Below, piece by piece: positions 52,980-61,072 of a stretch of DNA of 64,000 nt (its first letter is position 1; each line of letters starts with the position of its first letter). Position numbers and translations under genes: made by a program. The notes beneath the pieces were generated by a model. That model did no database searches. It was not told where the DNA came from and worked only from the letters and a program-made list of their open reading frames with translations. The DNA comes from an uncultured Campylobacter sp. (lineage in GTDB: Bacteria > Campylobacterota > Campylobacteria > Campylobacterales > Campylobacteraceae): NCBI GenBank assembly GCA_934728065.1, contig CAKVDW010000010.1, positions 7,680 through 71,679 of the forward strand, given 5' to 3'.

Positions 52980-55169
52980 TTAGGCGAAAAACCCAGCTTT
53001 TGCATTTTCGCCCTTTAAGTCCTTAACTTTCACTTCCTCGCAAAGCCTTTCATAAAAATCCTTTGCGCTTTGCAAGGGCTTAAATTTGATTTGTCTTTTT
53101 ACCGCCGCAAAATCCCCAGCCACGAGATAATCAAGCCTTGCAACCTGCGTTTGAATGCTTTTTTGACAAGCAATGCCCAAAAGTTTGCATTCTTTTTCAA
53201 AAAGTTTCACTCTTTGGCTTTCATTGAGAGCCTTAAATTCAAGCTTTAAATCAAAACGGCGCAAACAAGCCTTATCAAGCCCGTCCATTAAATTTGTAGT
53301 GGCGATGAAAACGCCTTCAAATTTTTCCATTTGCACGAGCATTTCATTGACCTCGCTTATCTCCCAGCTTCTTGTGGCGTTGTTTCTATCTTGCAAAAAG
53401 CTATCAACCTCATCAAAAACAAGCACCGCGCCTTTGTTTTTCGCCTCTTTAAAGGCTTTGGCTATGTTCTTTTCGCTTTCGCCAAGCCAGCAGGATTTTA
53501 AATCACTTGCCGATTTTACGAGACAAGGGCGGTTTAGCTTTTTGGCTATGTAGCGAGCGTAAGCACTTTTGCCCGTGCCGCTTAAACCATAAAGGCAAAT
53601 TCTTGCGTTTGCGTTTGCTTTTATGCCATCAGCAATGCTTTCTACATCGGCATTTGTGTTGATAAATTCAGCCGAGTAGCTTTGAGGAAGTTCGGTTTTA
53701 TTGGCTTTTGACTTTTTCTTTTTGCCAAATTTATGCTTGCTTCCTTGCGCTTTTAAGGTGTTTTTAATGAGCGTGATAAAATTTGCCGAAAAATCCCCAT
53801 TTACCATACAGCTTATATCATAAGCCTTTTTGATGATGGCTGGGGCTAAATTTTTAGCATTTTTCGCAAAGTCAAAGGCTTTTTCATCAAGCTTGTCGCC
53901 GCAAATTTTAGCTAAAATTTGCTCTCTTGTTTCTTTTTTAGGCACTTTGGCTTCAAGGACAAAGTCAAAGCGGCGAATTATAGCGTTGTCTATGCTATAA
54001 ATGTCATTTGTTATCCAAATAGTCGCCACTTTGTTGTTTTCTAAATTCTCGTTCAAAAAGGCTTTGTTGCGAAGTCTTTTTTCGTGCCTTGATGAGCTTA
54101 AAATGTCCTCTACTTCATCATAAAGCAAAATGTTTTGGCTCGGTTCAAGGAAGTGTTGGGCAAGCAGATATGAATTTAGCCTCTCCTCTCCGTCCGTAGC
54201 CTCGCCATCATCATCGTTGCTTTTTACTTTGTGAAGTTTCGCGCCGACACTTTGGGCGATGAGCTTGGCAAATTCGGTTTTGCCTGTGCCAGGTTTGCCG
54301 TAAAGTAGGATATTTACACCGATTTTATTTTGTGCTAGTGCTTTTTTAAGGTAGTTTTGCACCAAATCAAACTCTTTTATATAGGTATAATCGCTCTTTG
54401 AAAGCTCACTTTGTCCGCAAGGCGTGGCGAAATTTCGAGTAAGCGTTTCTTTGCTGCCATACTCGCTAAACAAAATGTCGATAAAATCGATATTTGCAAA
54501 GCTAAGCATAGCGTATAAATCAATATAAAGCTTTGTTTCGATGATACACATTTTTTTGAGAATGCTGTCTTTATGGAGTGCGGTGGCTATTTCTTTGTAA
54601 GGGCAGTCAAGCATTTGGCTGATGATGAGGATATTTTTCCTGCGTCCAACCTTGTCAAAAATGCTTAAAAATTCCCTTAAAGCAGGCACTTCCTCGACAA
54701 TGGCGATGAGTTCAAGCAAGTCAAATTCGATATGATTTAAGCCCAAAGTCTCTTTGAGTAAGCATAAATTGCTATGCAAAACCTTGTGAGAGCCAAATTT
54801 ACCTTGCTTTTGTAGTGTTTGTAGGGCGCAAAATTTGTCCGCACAAAGGCTTAAAATTTTACTTTTATAAGCTCTTTTGTCATCGTGGTAGCTTGATAGG
54901 CTGTCGCAAATGCTAGAAAAGCCTAAAAATTCAGCTATGCTGTCATAATCAGAGCTTGTTTTTCTGATGAATAGGTTAAAATAATCAAGCTCTACAAGGC
55001 ATTTAAGCATAATAAATCTTGCCTTATTTTGCAAATAATTTTGCTCTGCGCTGATGACTTTCTTTTGAAAAGCTGCGCTAGAATTTACACCTTGCTTTGC
55101 GTTTAAAGTTGGTGCGCCTTTGGGCTTTGCCTTGTTTGCTTGTGCTGTGTTTGTGTTGTTTGCGTTCAT
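52980..55169 (-). CDS. Tandem AAA+ ATPase of the CDC48-like type
   Basis: A 729-residue protein started at the ATG at 55169 behind a GGAG site; a start 75 bp earlier would lie over its own promoter. An N-terminal low-complexity stretch (N, A, K, T) and a helical domain (about 50-270) precede two AAA modules. Module 1 has Walker A GKPGTGKT at 291-298, Walker B ILLYDEVED and RRFD. Module 2 has Walker A GLSGTGKS at 528-535, Walker B VLVFDEVDSF, sensor TTN and the arginine finger region CLRRFD. It is probably a protein remodelling hexamer. Convergent to the WYL gene. A role in defence is inferred from the shared operator and context. Confidence 0.82.
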   Translation of the reverse strand: MNANNTNTAQANKAKPKGAPTLNAKQGVNSSAAFQKKVISAEQNYLQNKARFIMLKCLVELDYFNLFIRKTSSDYDSIAEFLGFSSICDSLSSYHDDKRAYKSKILSLCADKFCALQTLQKQGKFGSHKVLHSNLCLLKETLGLNHIEFDLLELIAIVEEVPALREFLSIFDKVGRRKNILIISQMLDCPYKEIATALHKDSILKKMCIIETKLYIDLYAMLSFANIDFIDILFSEYGSKETLTRNFATPCGQSELSKSDYTYIKEFDLVQNYLKKALAQNKIGVNILLYGKPGTGKTEFAKLIAQSVGAKLHKVKSNDDDGEATDGEERLNSYLLAQHFLEPSQNILLYDEVEDILSSSRHEKRLRNKAFLNENLENNKVATIWITNDIYSIDNAIIRRFDFVLEAKVPKKETREQILAKICGDKLDEKAFDFAKNAKNLAPAIIKKAYDISCMVNGDFSANFITLIKNTLKAQGSKHKFGKKKKSKANKTELPQSYSAEFINTNADVESIADGIKANANARICLYGLSGTGKSAYARYIAKKLNRPCLVKSASDLKSCWLGESEKNIAKAFKEAKNKGAVLVFDEVDSFLQDRNNATRSWEISEVNEMLVQMEKFEGVFIATTNLMDGLDKACLRRFDLKLEFKALNESQRVKLFEKECKLLGIACQKSIQTQVARLDYLVAGDFAAVKRQIKFKPLQSAKDFYERLCEEVKVKDLKGENAKAGFFA

Positions 55170-55221
55170 TTTTGCTCCTTGTGTAGAATGATTAAGCGAA
55201 AGTTCGCCAAACTCTAACGCA

Positions 55222-55227
55222 ATTATA
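55222..55227 (-). promoter_or_regulatory. Promoter of the tandem-AAA gene
   Basis: TATAAT read on the minus strand from 55227 to 55222, about 53 bases upstream of the ATG, with the palindromic operator covering its -35 region. Confidence 0.65.
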
Positions 55228-55238
55228 AAACAAAAAGC

Positions 55239-55254
55239 GGACAAAAATTTGTCC
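55239..55254 (-). promoter_or_regulatory. Palindromic operator 2, GGACAA-N4-TTGTCC
   Basis: GGACAAAAATTTGTCC, with the same six-base arms and 4-base centre as operator 1, and the same 11-bp distance to a -10 box. It lies in the promoter of the minus-strand tandem-AAA gene. I saw no third copy with both arms in the window. Confidence 0.72.
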
Positions 55255-55415
55255 TTATTTTGGGTGTTTTTAAGGCAAATTTGTAGGGTGAGTGAAAATT
55301 TTGTAGTTTTGTTAGCAAAACAACTCTTTTTAAAAGCTTTGAGCTTGTCATTTTAAAGGCGCGTGAAAGCTATGAAAAAAAGCTTTTGTGTTTTATTTTG
55401 AATTTGAGCTAAATT

Positions 55416-55709
55416 TTAGTTTTCGCCTTTGATAAACTCGGCGATTTCAGCTTGCAAACGCCTTTCTTTGGCTTGCGGGCTTTCAAATTCAGCCTTTTTG
55501 GCTGAATTTTTACTTGAATTTGCACTTAAATTCGCGCCTTTGGCTGAATTCGCACTTAAATTCGCATTTTGCGCCGAAGTTGCGTTTAAATTTTTACCCA
55601 AATTTTCGCCTAAATTCACGCTTTGAGCGTCATTTTTGCCTAAATTCGCCCCTTGTTCTTTCAAAAGCTCTTTTTTTATATCCTTTAAGCTATCCACAAA
55701 ATCCGTCAT
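55416..55709 (-). CDS. 97-residue repeat-rich hypothetical protein
   Basis: Starts MTDFVDSLKDIKKELLKEQG and ends with a charged helix ERRLQAEIAEFIKGEN. The middle is low complexity, with repeated NLG, NANLSANSAKGANLSANS-type units coded by a repeated 21-30 bp word containing AAATTCAGC or AAATTCGC. The start overlaps the stop of a short upstream frame as ATGA. The ends look like a real protein, and the middle looks like a slippage expansion. Family not recognised; it may be the remainder of a longer gene. Confidence 0.45.
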   Translation of the reverse strand: MTDFVDSLKDIKKELLKEQGANLGKNDAQSVNLGENLGKNLNATSAQNANLSANSAKGANLSANSSKNSAKKAEFESPQAKERRLQAEIAEFIKGEN

Positions 55710-55783
55710 TTTCGTGCATCTCTTATCTTTTTGAGTGTCGCAGCTATGGCGGCGATGACTTCTTCTTTGTGCCTAATGATAGG
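55706..55783 (-). pseudogene. Short coding remnant upstream of the repeat-rich gene
   Basis: A 25-codon open stretch without a start codon. It codes IIRHKEEVIAAIAATLKKIR and on to a stop that overlaps the next ATG. It looks like the C-terminal tail of a protein, possibly a decarboxylase- or carboxylase-associated small subunit, whose body is lost. Weak call. Confidence 0.35.
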
Positions 55784-55929
55784 TTAAGCTGAGAACGACC
55801 TTATGAGTTAAAATTATAAAAGAGAGCCACACAAAAACTAAATTTTAGGGGCTAGTAGCAGCAAATTGCTTATACTTAACGACCGCACGCAACAGCGCAC
55901 AAACAAAGCCCGTAAAGCCCCTAAAAAGC

Positions 55930-56278
55930 ACACAAATAAAGCTTACAAACCTTATCCAGCTCGTGCGTTTTGAGCTTGGCTTTGATGATGAGTTGCGCGA
56001 CTTTGCTAGCGTGGCAAATTCGCGCTTACGAGCTTTTTAAGGGACGCCAAATCCAAAGAGGCGTGAATTTTAGCCCAGCTCAGCTTGAATTTTTAAGCCA
56101 GATAAAAGACTATATCATTGCAAACGCCTATCTAGCAAATGATGACTTGCAAGGCTTTAACGATGCTTGCGGGGATACAAACGGCATTTTTGTCGCCAAA
56201 GCACTTTTTGGAGAACACTTCGCGCCCTTGCTTGATGAGCTGAATTTAGCCCTTTTAAGCGGACTAAAAGCGGGGTAA
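55930..56278 (+). pseudogene. hsdR: Frameshifted C-terminal remnant of type I restriction subunit HsdR
   Basis: Two frames together give the tail of HsdR. The first, from about 55951, reads LIQLVRFELGFDDELRDFAS and VANSR. Near 56020 the match jumps to another frame, ELFKGRQIQRGVNFSPAQLEFLSQIKDYI and on to a stop at 56278 (ending LLSGLKAG). This is the helical C-terminal domain of type I R subunits, with the LxxLVRF and FSPAQLEFLxxI patterns. The motor and nuclease parts are absent. So the gene is truncated at its 5' side and frameshifted. Direction is plus strand. Confidence 0.7.
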
Positions 56279-56386
56279 GATAAATTTTTAAGGGTAAAAG
56301 TATAAATTTTTTTCGCCTTTAAGCCGTTATTAACAATAGGTAGATATACTTTATAAGCTTGTTTAAGTAAATTTTAAGGTAAGGCT

Positions 56387-57184
56387 GTGTTACAGAAAAA
56401 ATCAATCGTCCGCATTGTTAGAGTAATGGGCTATGGTATGAGTTGTCCTATTCATATTATAGCAGACGACAATAAAGACTATATACTAAAAACCAAAATC
56501 GTTAGCCTAGATGATGATAACAATCTCCAAATTTCAGCCAAAGAACTATTTACTGAAATATTTTCTTACCTTTATTTAAGGGCTTTGGATGCTTCTTATA
56601 TCCCAAGCGTTTGCATTTTAGAAGTTACGGACGAGACTTTAAAACTCGCTCAAAAATTTAAAAACGGCGATGATAGAGAAAAACAAGCCCTACAAAACCT
56701 TGAAAATTCAAAAGGTTTAAATCTTGGCGTAGCTTATATAGAAAATACAGGCAAAGTTTTTTCGACAAATAATCTTGCCCAAGACTTTATCAAAAAGACG
56801 ATTAACTACGATGCAAGATTGATGAATACAGACAGAGATTTTGACAACCCAAACATTTTAGAGGATTTAAATGGCAAAAAATGGCTCATTGATTTTGGTA
56901 TAGCCTTTGATACCCTAGCCCTTTTCGACAATCTTATTTCCCAAACAAGCCTTTTTAACGCAAACGAAATTTACTTTGATAAATGCTGTTTTGGCACTTA
57001 TATTTTTAACGAAAACACAAGACACAATACCGCTTTTATTCAAAAAACCTTACCACTAGAAACTATAAGTGATATTACAAACTATGTTTGCCATATCACG
57101 CCTTTGTTAGATGATGATAGCAAACAGCATTTAACTCAAATCATCACTCAAAGACAATCATCAAAAAGGATACTTTGTGCGTAA
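56387..57184 (+). CDS. HipA-like kinase-fold protein
   Basis: A 265-residue protein from a GTG start with an AAGG site. It matches the short HipA-like (HipA_2) class: a kinase core with the catalytic loop in ARLMNTDRDFDNPNIL (Asp149, Asn residues after it) and the metal-binding DFG-type motif in WLIDFGIAF (Asp169). It lacks the N-terminal domain of classical HipA, and no HipB antitoxin is adjacent. The next gene (DUF3037) overlaps by 8 bp, a pairing typical of this class. Located between fragments of a type I restriction system. Confidence 0.78.
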   Translation: MLQKKSIVRIVRVMGYGMSCPIHIIADDNKDYILKTKIVSLDDDNNLQISAKELFTEIFSYLYLRALDASYIPSVCILEVTDETLKLAQKFKNGDDREKQALQNLENSKGLNLGVAYIENTGKVFSTNNLAQDFIKKTINYDARLMNTDRDFDNPNILEDLNGKKWLIDFGIAFDTLALFDNLISQTSLFNANEIYFDKCCFGTYIFNENTRHNTAFIQKTLPLETISDITNYVCHITPLLDDDSKQHLTQIITQRQSSKRILCA

Positions 57185-57893
57185 AATTTACACTTATAGA
57201 GTGATAAGATATTTTCCATATTCTCGTAGTGATGAATTTTTTAATGTTGGCATTGTTGTTAAAGATGCACAAGGCAATACAAAAAGCCTTTATATCGACA
57301 CATACAAACAACATATCAAATATCTTTTTGCCTTTCCATCTATCAACAAAAAAGCCTTACCAGCTTTTTTAGAGCAAATAAAAAAAGAAAAAAACCTAAA
57401 TTCTTGGTATGATAACAACTTGCGTTTTAGTGAGTTGGATACGATGATTTGCGAACAAAGCATTGATGAGGTAGCAAGTATGCTTTATGAGGATTATATA
57501 GGCTATAAATTCCACACCAAAGATATAAAAGACAGGTATAAAGAGATAAAAGAAACCACGAAAATCGTGTTTGAAAAGAAATTTCAAAACAAACTTATCC
57601 TTGATGAATTTAACGAACAGTCTTTTTTTGTCATCAACAAACGCACAAATAAAAAATACTTTGGTAGATTTGGTAGTGTGGATAACAAGCAGGATATAAA
57701 AGAACTTATATATTTTAGCCTAGATAATGACAATCACACAAAAATGGGGATAAATTTTTTAGGCATTATAACAGCAAATGATGATGAAATAAAATCGTGC
57801 GAAAAACGCTTTCTTACGCCCAATCATATCGATTACTTTCCATACACAAGCGAAGAAGAATCAGAGCTTTATTTTGAGCAAGCAAGTGCATAA
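57177..57893 (+). CDS. DUF3037 family protein
   Basis: A 238-residue protein from a GTG start overlapping the HipA-like gene. The N-terminal RVIRYFPYSRSDEFFNVGIVVKD is the DUF3037 signature (RY-P---R-E--NVG-V). The C-terminal half is charged, without a known motif. The paired occurrence with HipA-like kinases suggests that the two act together, as substrate/antitoxin or accessory protein. This is inferred from gene pairing only. Confidence 0.75.
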   Translation: MRKIYTYRVIRYFPYSRSDEFFNVGIVVKDAQGNTKSLYIDTYKQHIKYLFAFPSINKKALPAFLEQIKKEKNLNSWYDNNLRFSELDTMICEQSIDEVASMLYEDYIGYKFHTKDIKDRYKEIKETTKIVFEKKFQNKLILDEFNEQSFFVINKRTNKKYFGRFGSVDNKQDIKELIYFSLDNDNHTKMGINFLGIITANDDEIKSCEKRFLTPNHIDYFPYTSEEESELYFEQASA

Positions 57894-57909
57894 ATGATAA
57901 GGTTGTTGC

Positions 57910-58011
57910 TTGAATGATTTTTCAAATCTCCCAACTTCGTGGCAAATTAAAACATTTGGCGAAGTGTGTGAAATTTTAGACAATATGCGAAAGCTTGAGC
58001 AAATAAATTAA
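57910..58011 (+). pseudogene. hsdS: N-terminal remnant of type I specificity subunit HsdS
   Basis: A short frame coding NDFSNLPTSWQIKTFGEV, then CEILDNMRKLEQIN and a stop. LPxxWxxxxxGEVCEILDNMRK is the opening of HsdS target recognition domains. Nothing of the rest of hsdS follows. Together with the hsdR fragment 1.6 kb upstream, it marks a decayed type I restriction locus. Confidence 0.65.
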
Positions 58012-58084
58012 GCAAAACGGTATTTATATTTTGATTTAAGCACAAATTTATTTCGCATTACCTGCAAAGCAATATCTTGTTTGA

Positions 58085-58768
58085 TTAAGTTTTTTTGAGG
58101 TTTCTTTTTAGCTCATTAATTCTATACAACATATCAAAGCTATAAGCAAAAGCCAAAATATAACAAGCTAGCTCAAAGATATTAAATATTAAACCCAAAG
58201 AAACAACAATGCCCAAAAAGCTCGCATCAATGCCAAGCAAAAAACCCCTATCTAAAAACCATTTTTTAAGCCCAAATCTTTTAAAAACTCCTCCATTGGC
58301 GGTGATTTTTTTGATATTTTTCACAATGTAAAGAGGACAAACAAGAGAGTGTGTATTCATCGCTACTAAAACCAAAAAACAAGGCAACAAAGACTGGGGA
58401 TAAGATATAGCGTAGATGATAAAAATAAAATTTGTTGCAAAGGCATCACCATACATATCAAGCTTTTTGCCAAATTCTGAACTTGAGTTTATGTATCTTG
58501 CGAACATTCCGTCTATATGGTCTATGAAATTGCAAAAAAGATATAAAAAACCAGCTAAAACAAGGGCTTCATAATAAACAGCTATATAAGAAAAAAGTCC
58601 AAAAGCTATGGAAATGTAGGTGATTTGATTTGGCGTAATGGGGGTTTTTGCTAAAGGCGCAAGAATATGTCTTTGAATGATAAGCACACGAAAGAGATAT
58701 TCGGTAGGATAATAACTTTTTTCAAGCCTTTGTGTTGGTTTCACCTTTTCACTTAAATTTTCAACCAT
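58085..58768 (-). CDS. CDP-alcohol phosphotransferase family membrane protein
   Basis: A 227-residue polytopic protein with the full CDP-alcohol phosphotransferase motif DxxDGxxARx8GxxxDxxxD, seen as DHIDGMFAR, then G, D and D in EFGKKLDMYGDA. Five or six hydrophobic segments follow the usual arrangement. Members transfer a phospho-alcohol from a CDP carrier to another alcohol, as in phospholipid synthesis. The neighbours are all glycan genes, so a phospho-alcohol decoration or lipid-linked precursor is plausible here. Its start overlaps the PseG-like gene by 16 bp. Substrate unknown. Confidence 0.82.
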   Translation of the reverse strand: MVENLSEKVKPTQRLEKSYYPTEYLFRVLIIQRHILAPLAKTPITPNQITYISIAFGLFSYIAVYYEALVLAGFLYLFCNFIDHIDGMFARYINSSSEFGKKLDMYGDAFATNFIFIIYAISYPQSLLPCFLVLVAMNTHSLVCPLYIVKNIKKITANGGVFKRFGLKKWFLDRGFLLGIDASFLGIVVSLGLIFNIFELACYILAFAYSFDMLYRINELKRNLKKT

Positions 58769-59706
58769 TTGACAAACTCCTTTAAACCTTTTTGATACGA
58801 AAAGTTTTTTTTGATATTTTTTTGCAAACTTAACCTTTTTTGATAAGTCATTTTCAAAAGTTCTTTTTTAATGACCTTGTAATCCCTAGCATAAACGAGC
58901 ATATCCTTTTTCTCTGCAAATTCAGCTAAATTTTGCTGGTTTGGTGCTAAAACAAGTGATATAAGTGGCAAACCTAAACTCCAAAACTCATACACGCTTT
59001 GTCCGCAACCACAAATGCCTATATCGCTTTTTTGCATCAAAAAAGCCATCTTTGCTTTTTTGTAAAAAATTACATTTTTGTTTTTAAATTTTAACAAACT
59101 TTTTTTATATTTAAATGCTCTACCAACGGCTATGTGTAAATTTATCTTTTCTTTTTTTAAAAAGCTTTTTAGCTCTTTAATGATTTTAAGGGTTAAATTT
59201 GTATCATCGCTACCTCCTAGGGTAAGGAAGATGTTGTTTATCTTTTTTTTGATTTTTATCTTTCTTGCCTTTAAAAATTCATCTCTTAAAAAAGAAATAT
59301 TAAAGAAAAACTTTGTTGTTTTGGGGCTTTTGTAAGGGAATTTTTTACCGTAAGGATTGGGGTTTATTAGGGCATCGACATTGTAAAAGTTTAGTTCATT
59401 TTCATCATCAACAAAAACAAGTTTTTTAAAATGCTCTTTGAGTTGGGTTAAATCCTTTGCATTAAGCAAACAGTCATCGCAAATGAGTGTATTTGCCTTT
59501 GTAATCTCCTTTAAATCGTCAATAAGCTCTAATTTAAAGCCAGCTTCCTTGATAAGCTTATGCCCCTCTTTAAATTCATTTTGATTAAGACTGATAAAAG
59601 CAGGTTTAAAGCCTAAATTTTTAAGCCTTTGAGCAAGGCATAAAGAGCGCATAATATGCCCAAGCCCTATGCCAAAACCGCCATTTGTATAAAAATAAAG
59701 TTTCAT
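58753..59706 (-). CDS. PseG/SpsG-like nucleotide-sugar hydrolase or glycosyltransferase
   Basis: A 317-residue protein of the PseG/SpsG class (GT-B fold, GT28-like). The N-terminal GGFGIGLGHIMRSLCLAQRL has the GxGHxxR pattern with the catalytic histidine. It is followed by ICDDCLLN, FLTLGGSDDTN and a C-terminal GCGQSVYEFWSLGLPLI. PseG removes UDP from UDP-2,4-diacetamido-6-deoxy-altrose in pseudaminic acid synthesis. The nearby pseI favours such a role, but low similarity in the body and a methyltransferase/WbqC context leave a different nucleotide-sugar open. Overlaps the neighbouring methyltransferase gene by 4 bp. Confidence 0.72.
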   Translation of the reverse strand: MKLYFYTNGGFGIGLGHIMRSLCLAQRLKNLGFKPAFISLNQNEFKEGHKLIKEAGFKLELIDDLKEITKANTLICDDCLLNAKDLTQLKEHFKKLVFVDDENELNFYNVDALINPNPYGKKFPYKSPKTTKFFFNISFLRDEFLKARKIKIKKKINNIFLTLGGSDDTNLTLKIIKELKSFLKKEKINLHIAVGRAFKYKKSLLKFKNKNVIFYKKAKMAFLMQKSDIGICGCGQSVYEFWSLGLPLISLVLAPNQQNLAEFAEKKDMLVYARDYKVIKKELLKMTYQKRLSLQKNIKKNFSYQKGLKEFVKWLKI

Positions 59707-60362
59707 TTTTCTAAAATAATAAAAAAGTTATCATCATTATAAGCGTAATTGTCAAAATAAAGCTTATGGTGATTTATGGTGATTTTAAAATCAACAAACA
59801 TTCTTTTTATCTCTTTTTCATCGACAAAATACATCTTCATTCCATTTTCGCCATAAGCTGGGCGATTAGGGTTTGTTTCTTTAACTATGGCTTCGTGTTC
59901 ATTGAGCTTTTCTCCATTAACAAAACGGTAATCCTCAGTCCCCCTTAAATGCAAATATACCTTAGAGCCTTTTTTTAACACTCTATACATTTCTTTTATA
60001 GCCTCTTCGATGAGTTCTTTTGGGTTATAAAGCAAAATTCCATAACAAAGAATACCGTCAAAAAAATCACTCTCAAAGGGTAACTTATGTGCGCTTGCTA
60101 CTTGCAAATTTGCTTTTAACTTGTGTTCTAAAAGTAAAAGTTCACTTGCTTTGACACCGTTTTCACTGTAATCGACCCCATAACACTCAAAGCCATTTTC
60201 AGCTAAAAATTTCAAATGTCGTCCAGCTCCGCAACCAAGGTCGAGTATTGTTGAGCCTTTTTTGAAATTTTTAAATACAAAGCTTACTACATCAGAACTT
60301 GGATATTTAGGCTGATGTTTAATGTTGGCGTGAAGATTGAGCCATTCTTTTTGATTTTGCAT
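59703..60362 (-). CDS. Class I SAM-dependent methyltransferase (copy A)
   Basis: A 219-residue methyltransferase with the SAM-binding motif I ILDLGCGAGRHLKFL and later motifs in FDGILCYGILLY and EMYRVLKKGSKVYL. It is clearly paralogous to the gene at 61072-61737, with shared segments such as HLKFLAENGF, PFESDFFDG and RPAYGENGM. In this copy motif I has no homopolymer, so it is not phase variable at that site. Target unknown; surface sugar methylation is likely from context. The gap to the WbqC gene is 8 bp. Confidence 0.82.
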   Translation of the reverse strand: MQNQKEWLNLHANIKHQPKYPSSDVVSFVFKNFKKGSTILDLGCGAGRHLKFLAENGFECYGVDYSENGVKASELLLLEHKLKANLQVASAHKLPFESDFFDGILCYGILLYNPKELIEEAIKEMYRVLKKGSKVYLHLRGTEDYRFVNGEKLNEHEAIVKETNPNRPAYGENGMKMYFVDEKEIKRMFVDFKITINHHKLYFDNYAYNDDNFFIILEK

Positions 60363-60370
60363 TTTTCACC

Positions 60371-61072
60371 TCATAACTGTTGATTTTTTTGACTAAATTC
60401 TAAAGAATTTTCAAGGGTTTGTTTGCTTTCTTTAGCGCCCTTTTTAAAGAGCATATCAAGCATACTGACATTGCAAAGTCCTTTTGGCGGATAAATGGCG
60501 TAACGACAAAAATAATGCTCTATGTTGTTTTGGTTTAAATAAGCTATATCAACATAACTTGCACTGCCCTCATTTGAAAGATAAGCATCAGCCTTTAAAG
60601 CCTTGCAAATGTCGATGAGTAAATCATTTTTTTTGCCCTCTAAATTAAAATCTTTGTCGTAAAAAATGGGCGTTTTAATCTCAAGTTCCTTGATAAAAAA
60701 AGACATAATGGCATAGTCAATATCTTTTAAAAACTCCCACTGCCTTTTGTAAATGTCTTCAAAAAATTCGCTATAAAGTTTAAAAAATGGCTGTTTTTTA
60801 TAGGCTAAAACAATGCTTTGAAAATGCTTTCTTTGCCAAGGCACATCATTGTTTATGCGAACTTCGCCTATGTTTTGTGTGAATTTATCCTTAGTCAAAA
60901 CAGGCACACCTAAGGTTAAAATGCCGTTGTTTGTAATGATTTTGTTGCGATTTTGCCAAGATTTTTTCTCAAACTGCACCCTTTCAATAAACATAAAAGC
61001 ATCACTTGCCATAATCTTTGCATAATAACCAGGATAAGGTATATAATTGAGTTGATGTGCGCTGACTAACAT
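60371..61072 (-). CDS. WbqC family protein
   Basis: A 233-residue protein with the WbqC-like pattern: HQLNYIPYPGYYAKIMASDAFM at the N terminus, FEKKSWQNRNKI and LTLGVPV, and PFFKLYSEFFEDIY. WbqC proteins occur in polysaccharide loci and are proposed to take part in modified-sugar or glyceroyl-type transfer, but the biochemistry is uncertain. Its start overlaps the stop of the phase-variable methyltransferase by one base, and it is followed by another methyltransferase, so the three are one operon. Confidence 0.82.
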   Translation of the reverse strand: MLVSAHQLNYIPYPGYYAKIMASDAFMFIERVQFEKKSWQNRNKIITNNGILTLGVPVLTKDKFTQNIGEVRINNDVPWQRKHFQSIVLAYKKQPFFKLYSEFFEDIYKRQWEFLKDIDYAIMSFFIKELEIKTPIFYDKDFNLEGKKNDLLIDICKALKADAYLSNEGSASYVDIAYLNQNNIEHYFCRYAIYPPKGLCNVSMLDMLFKKGAKESKQTLENSLEFSQKNQQL

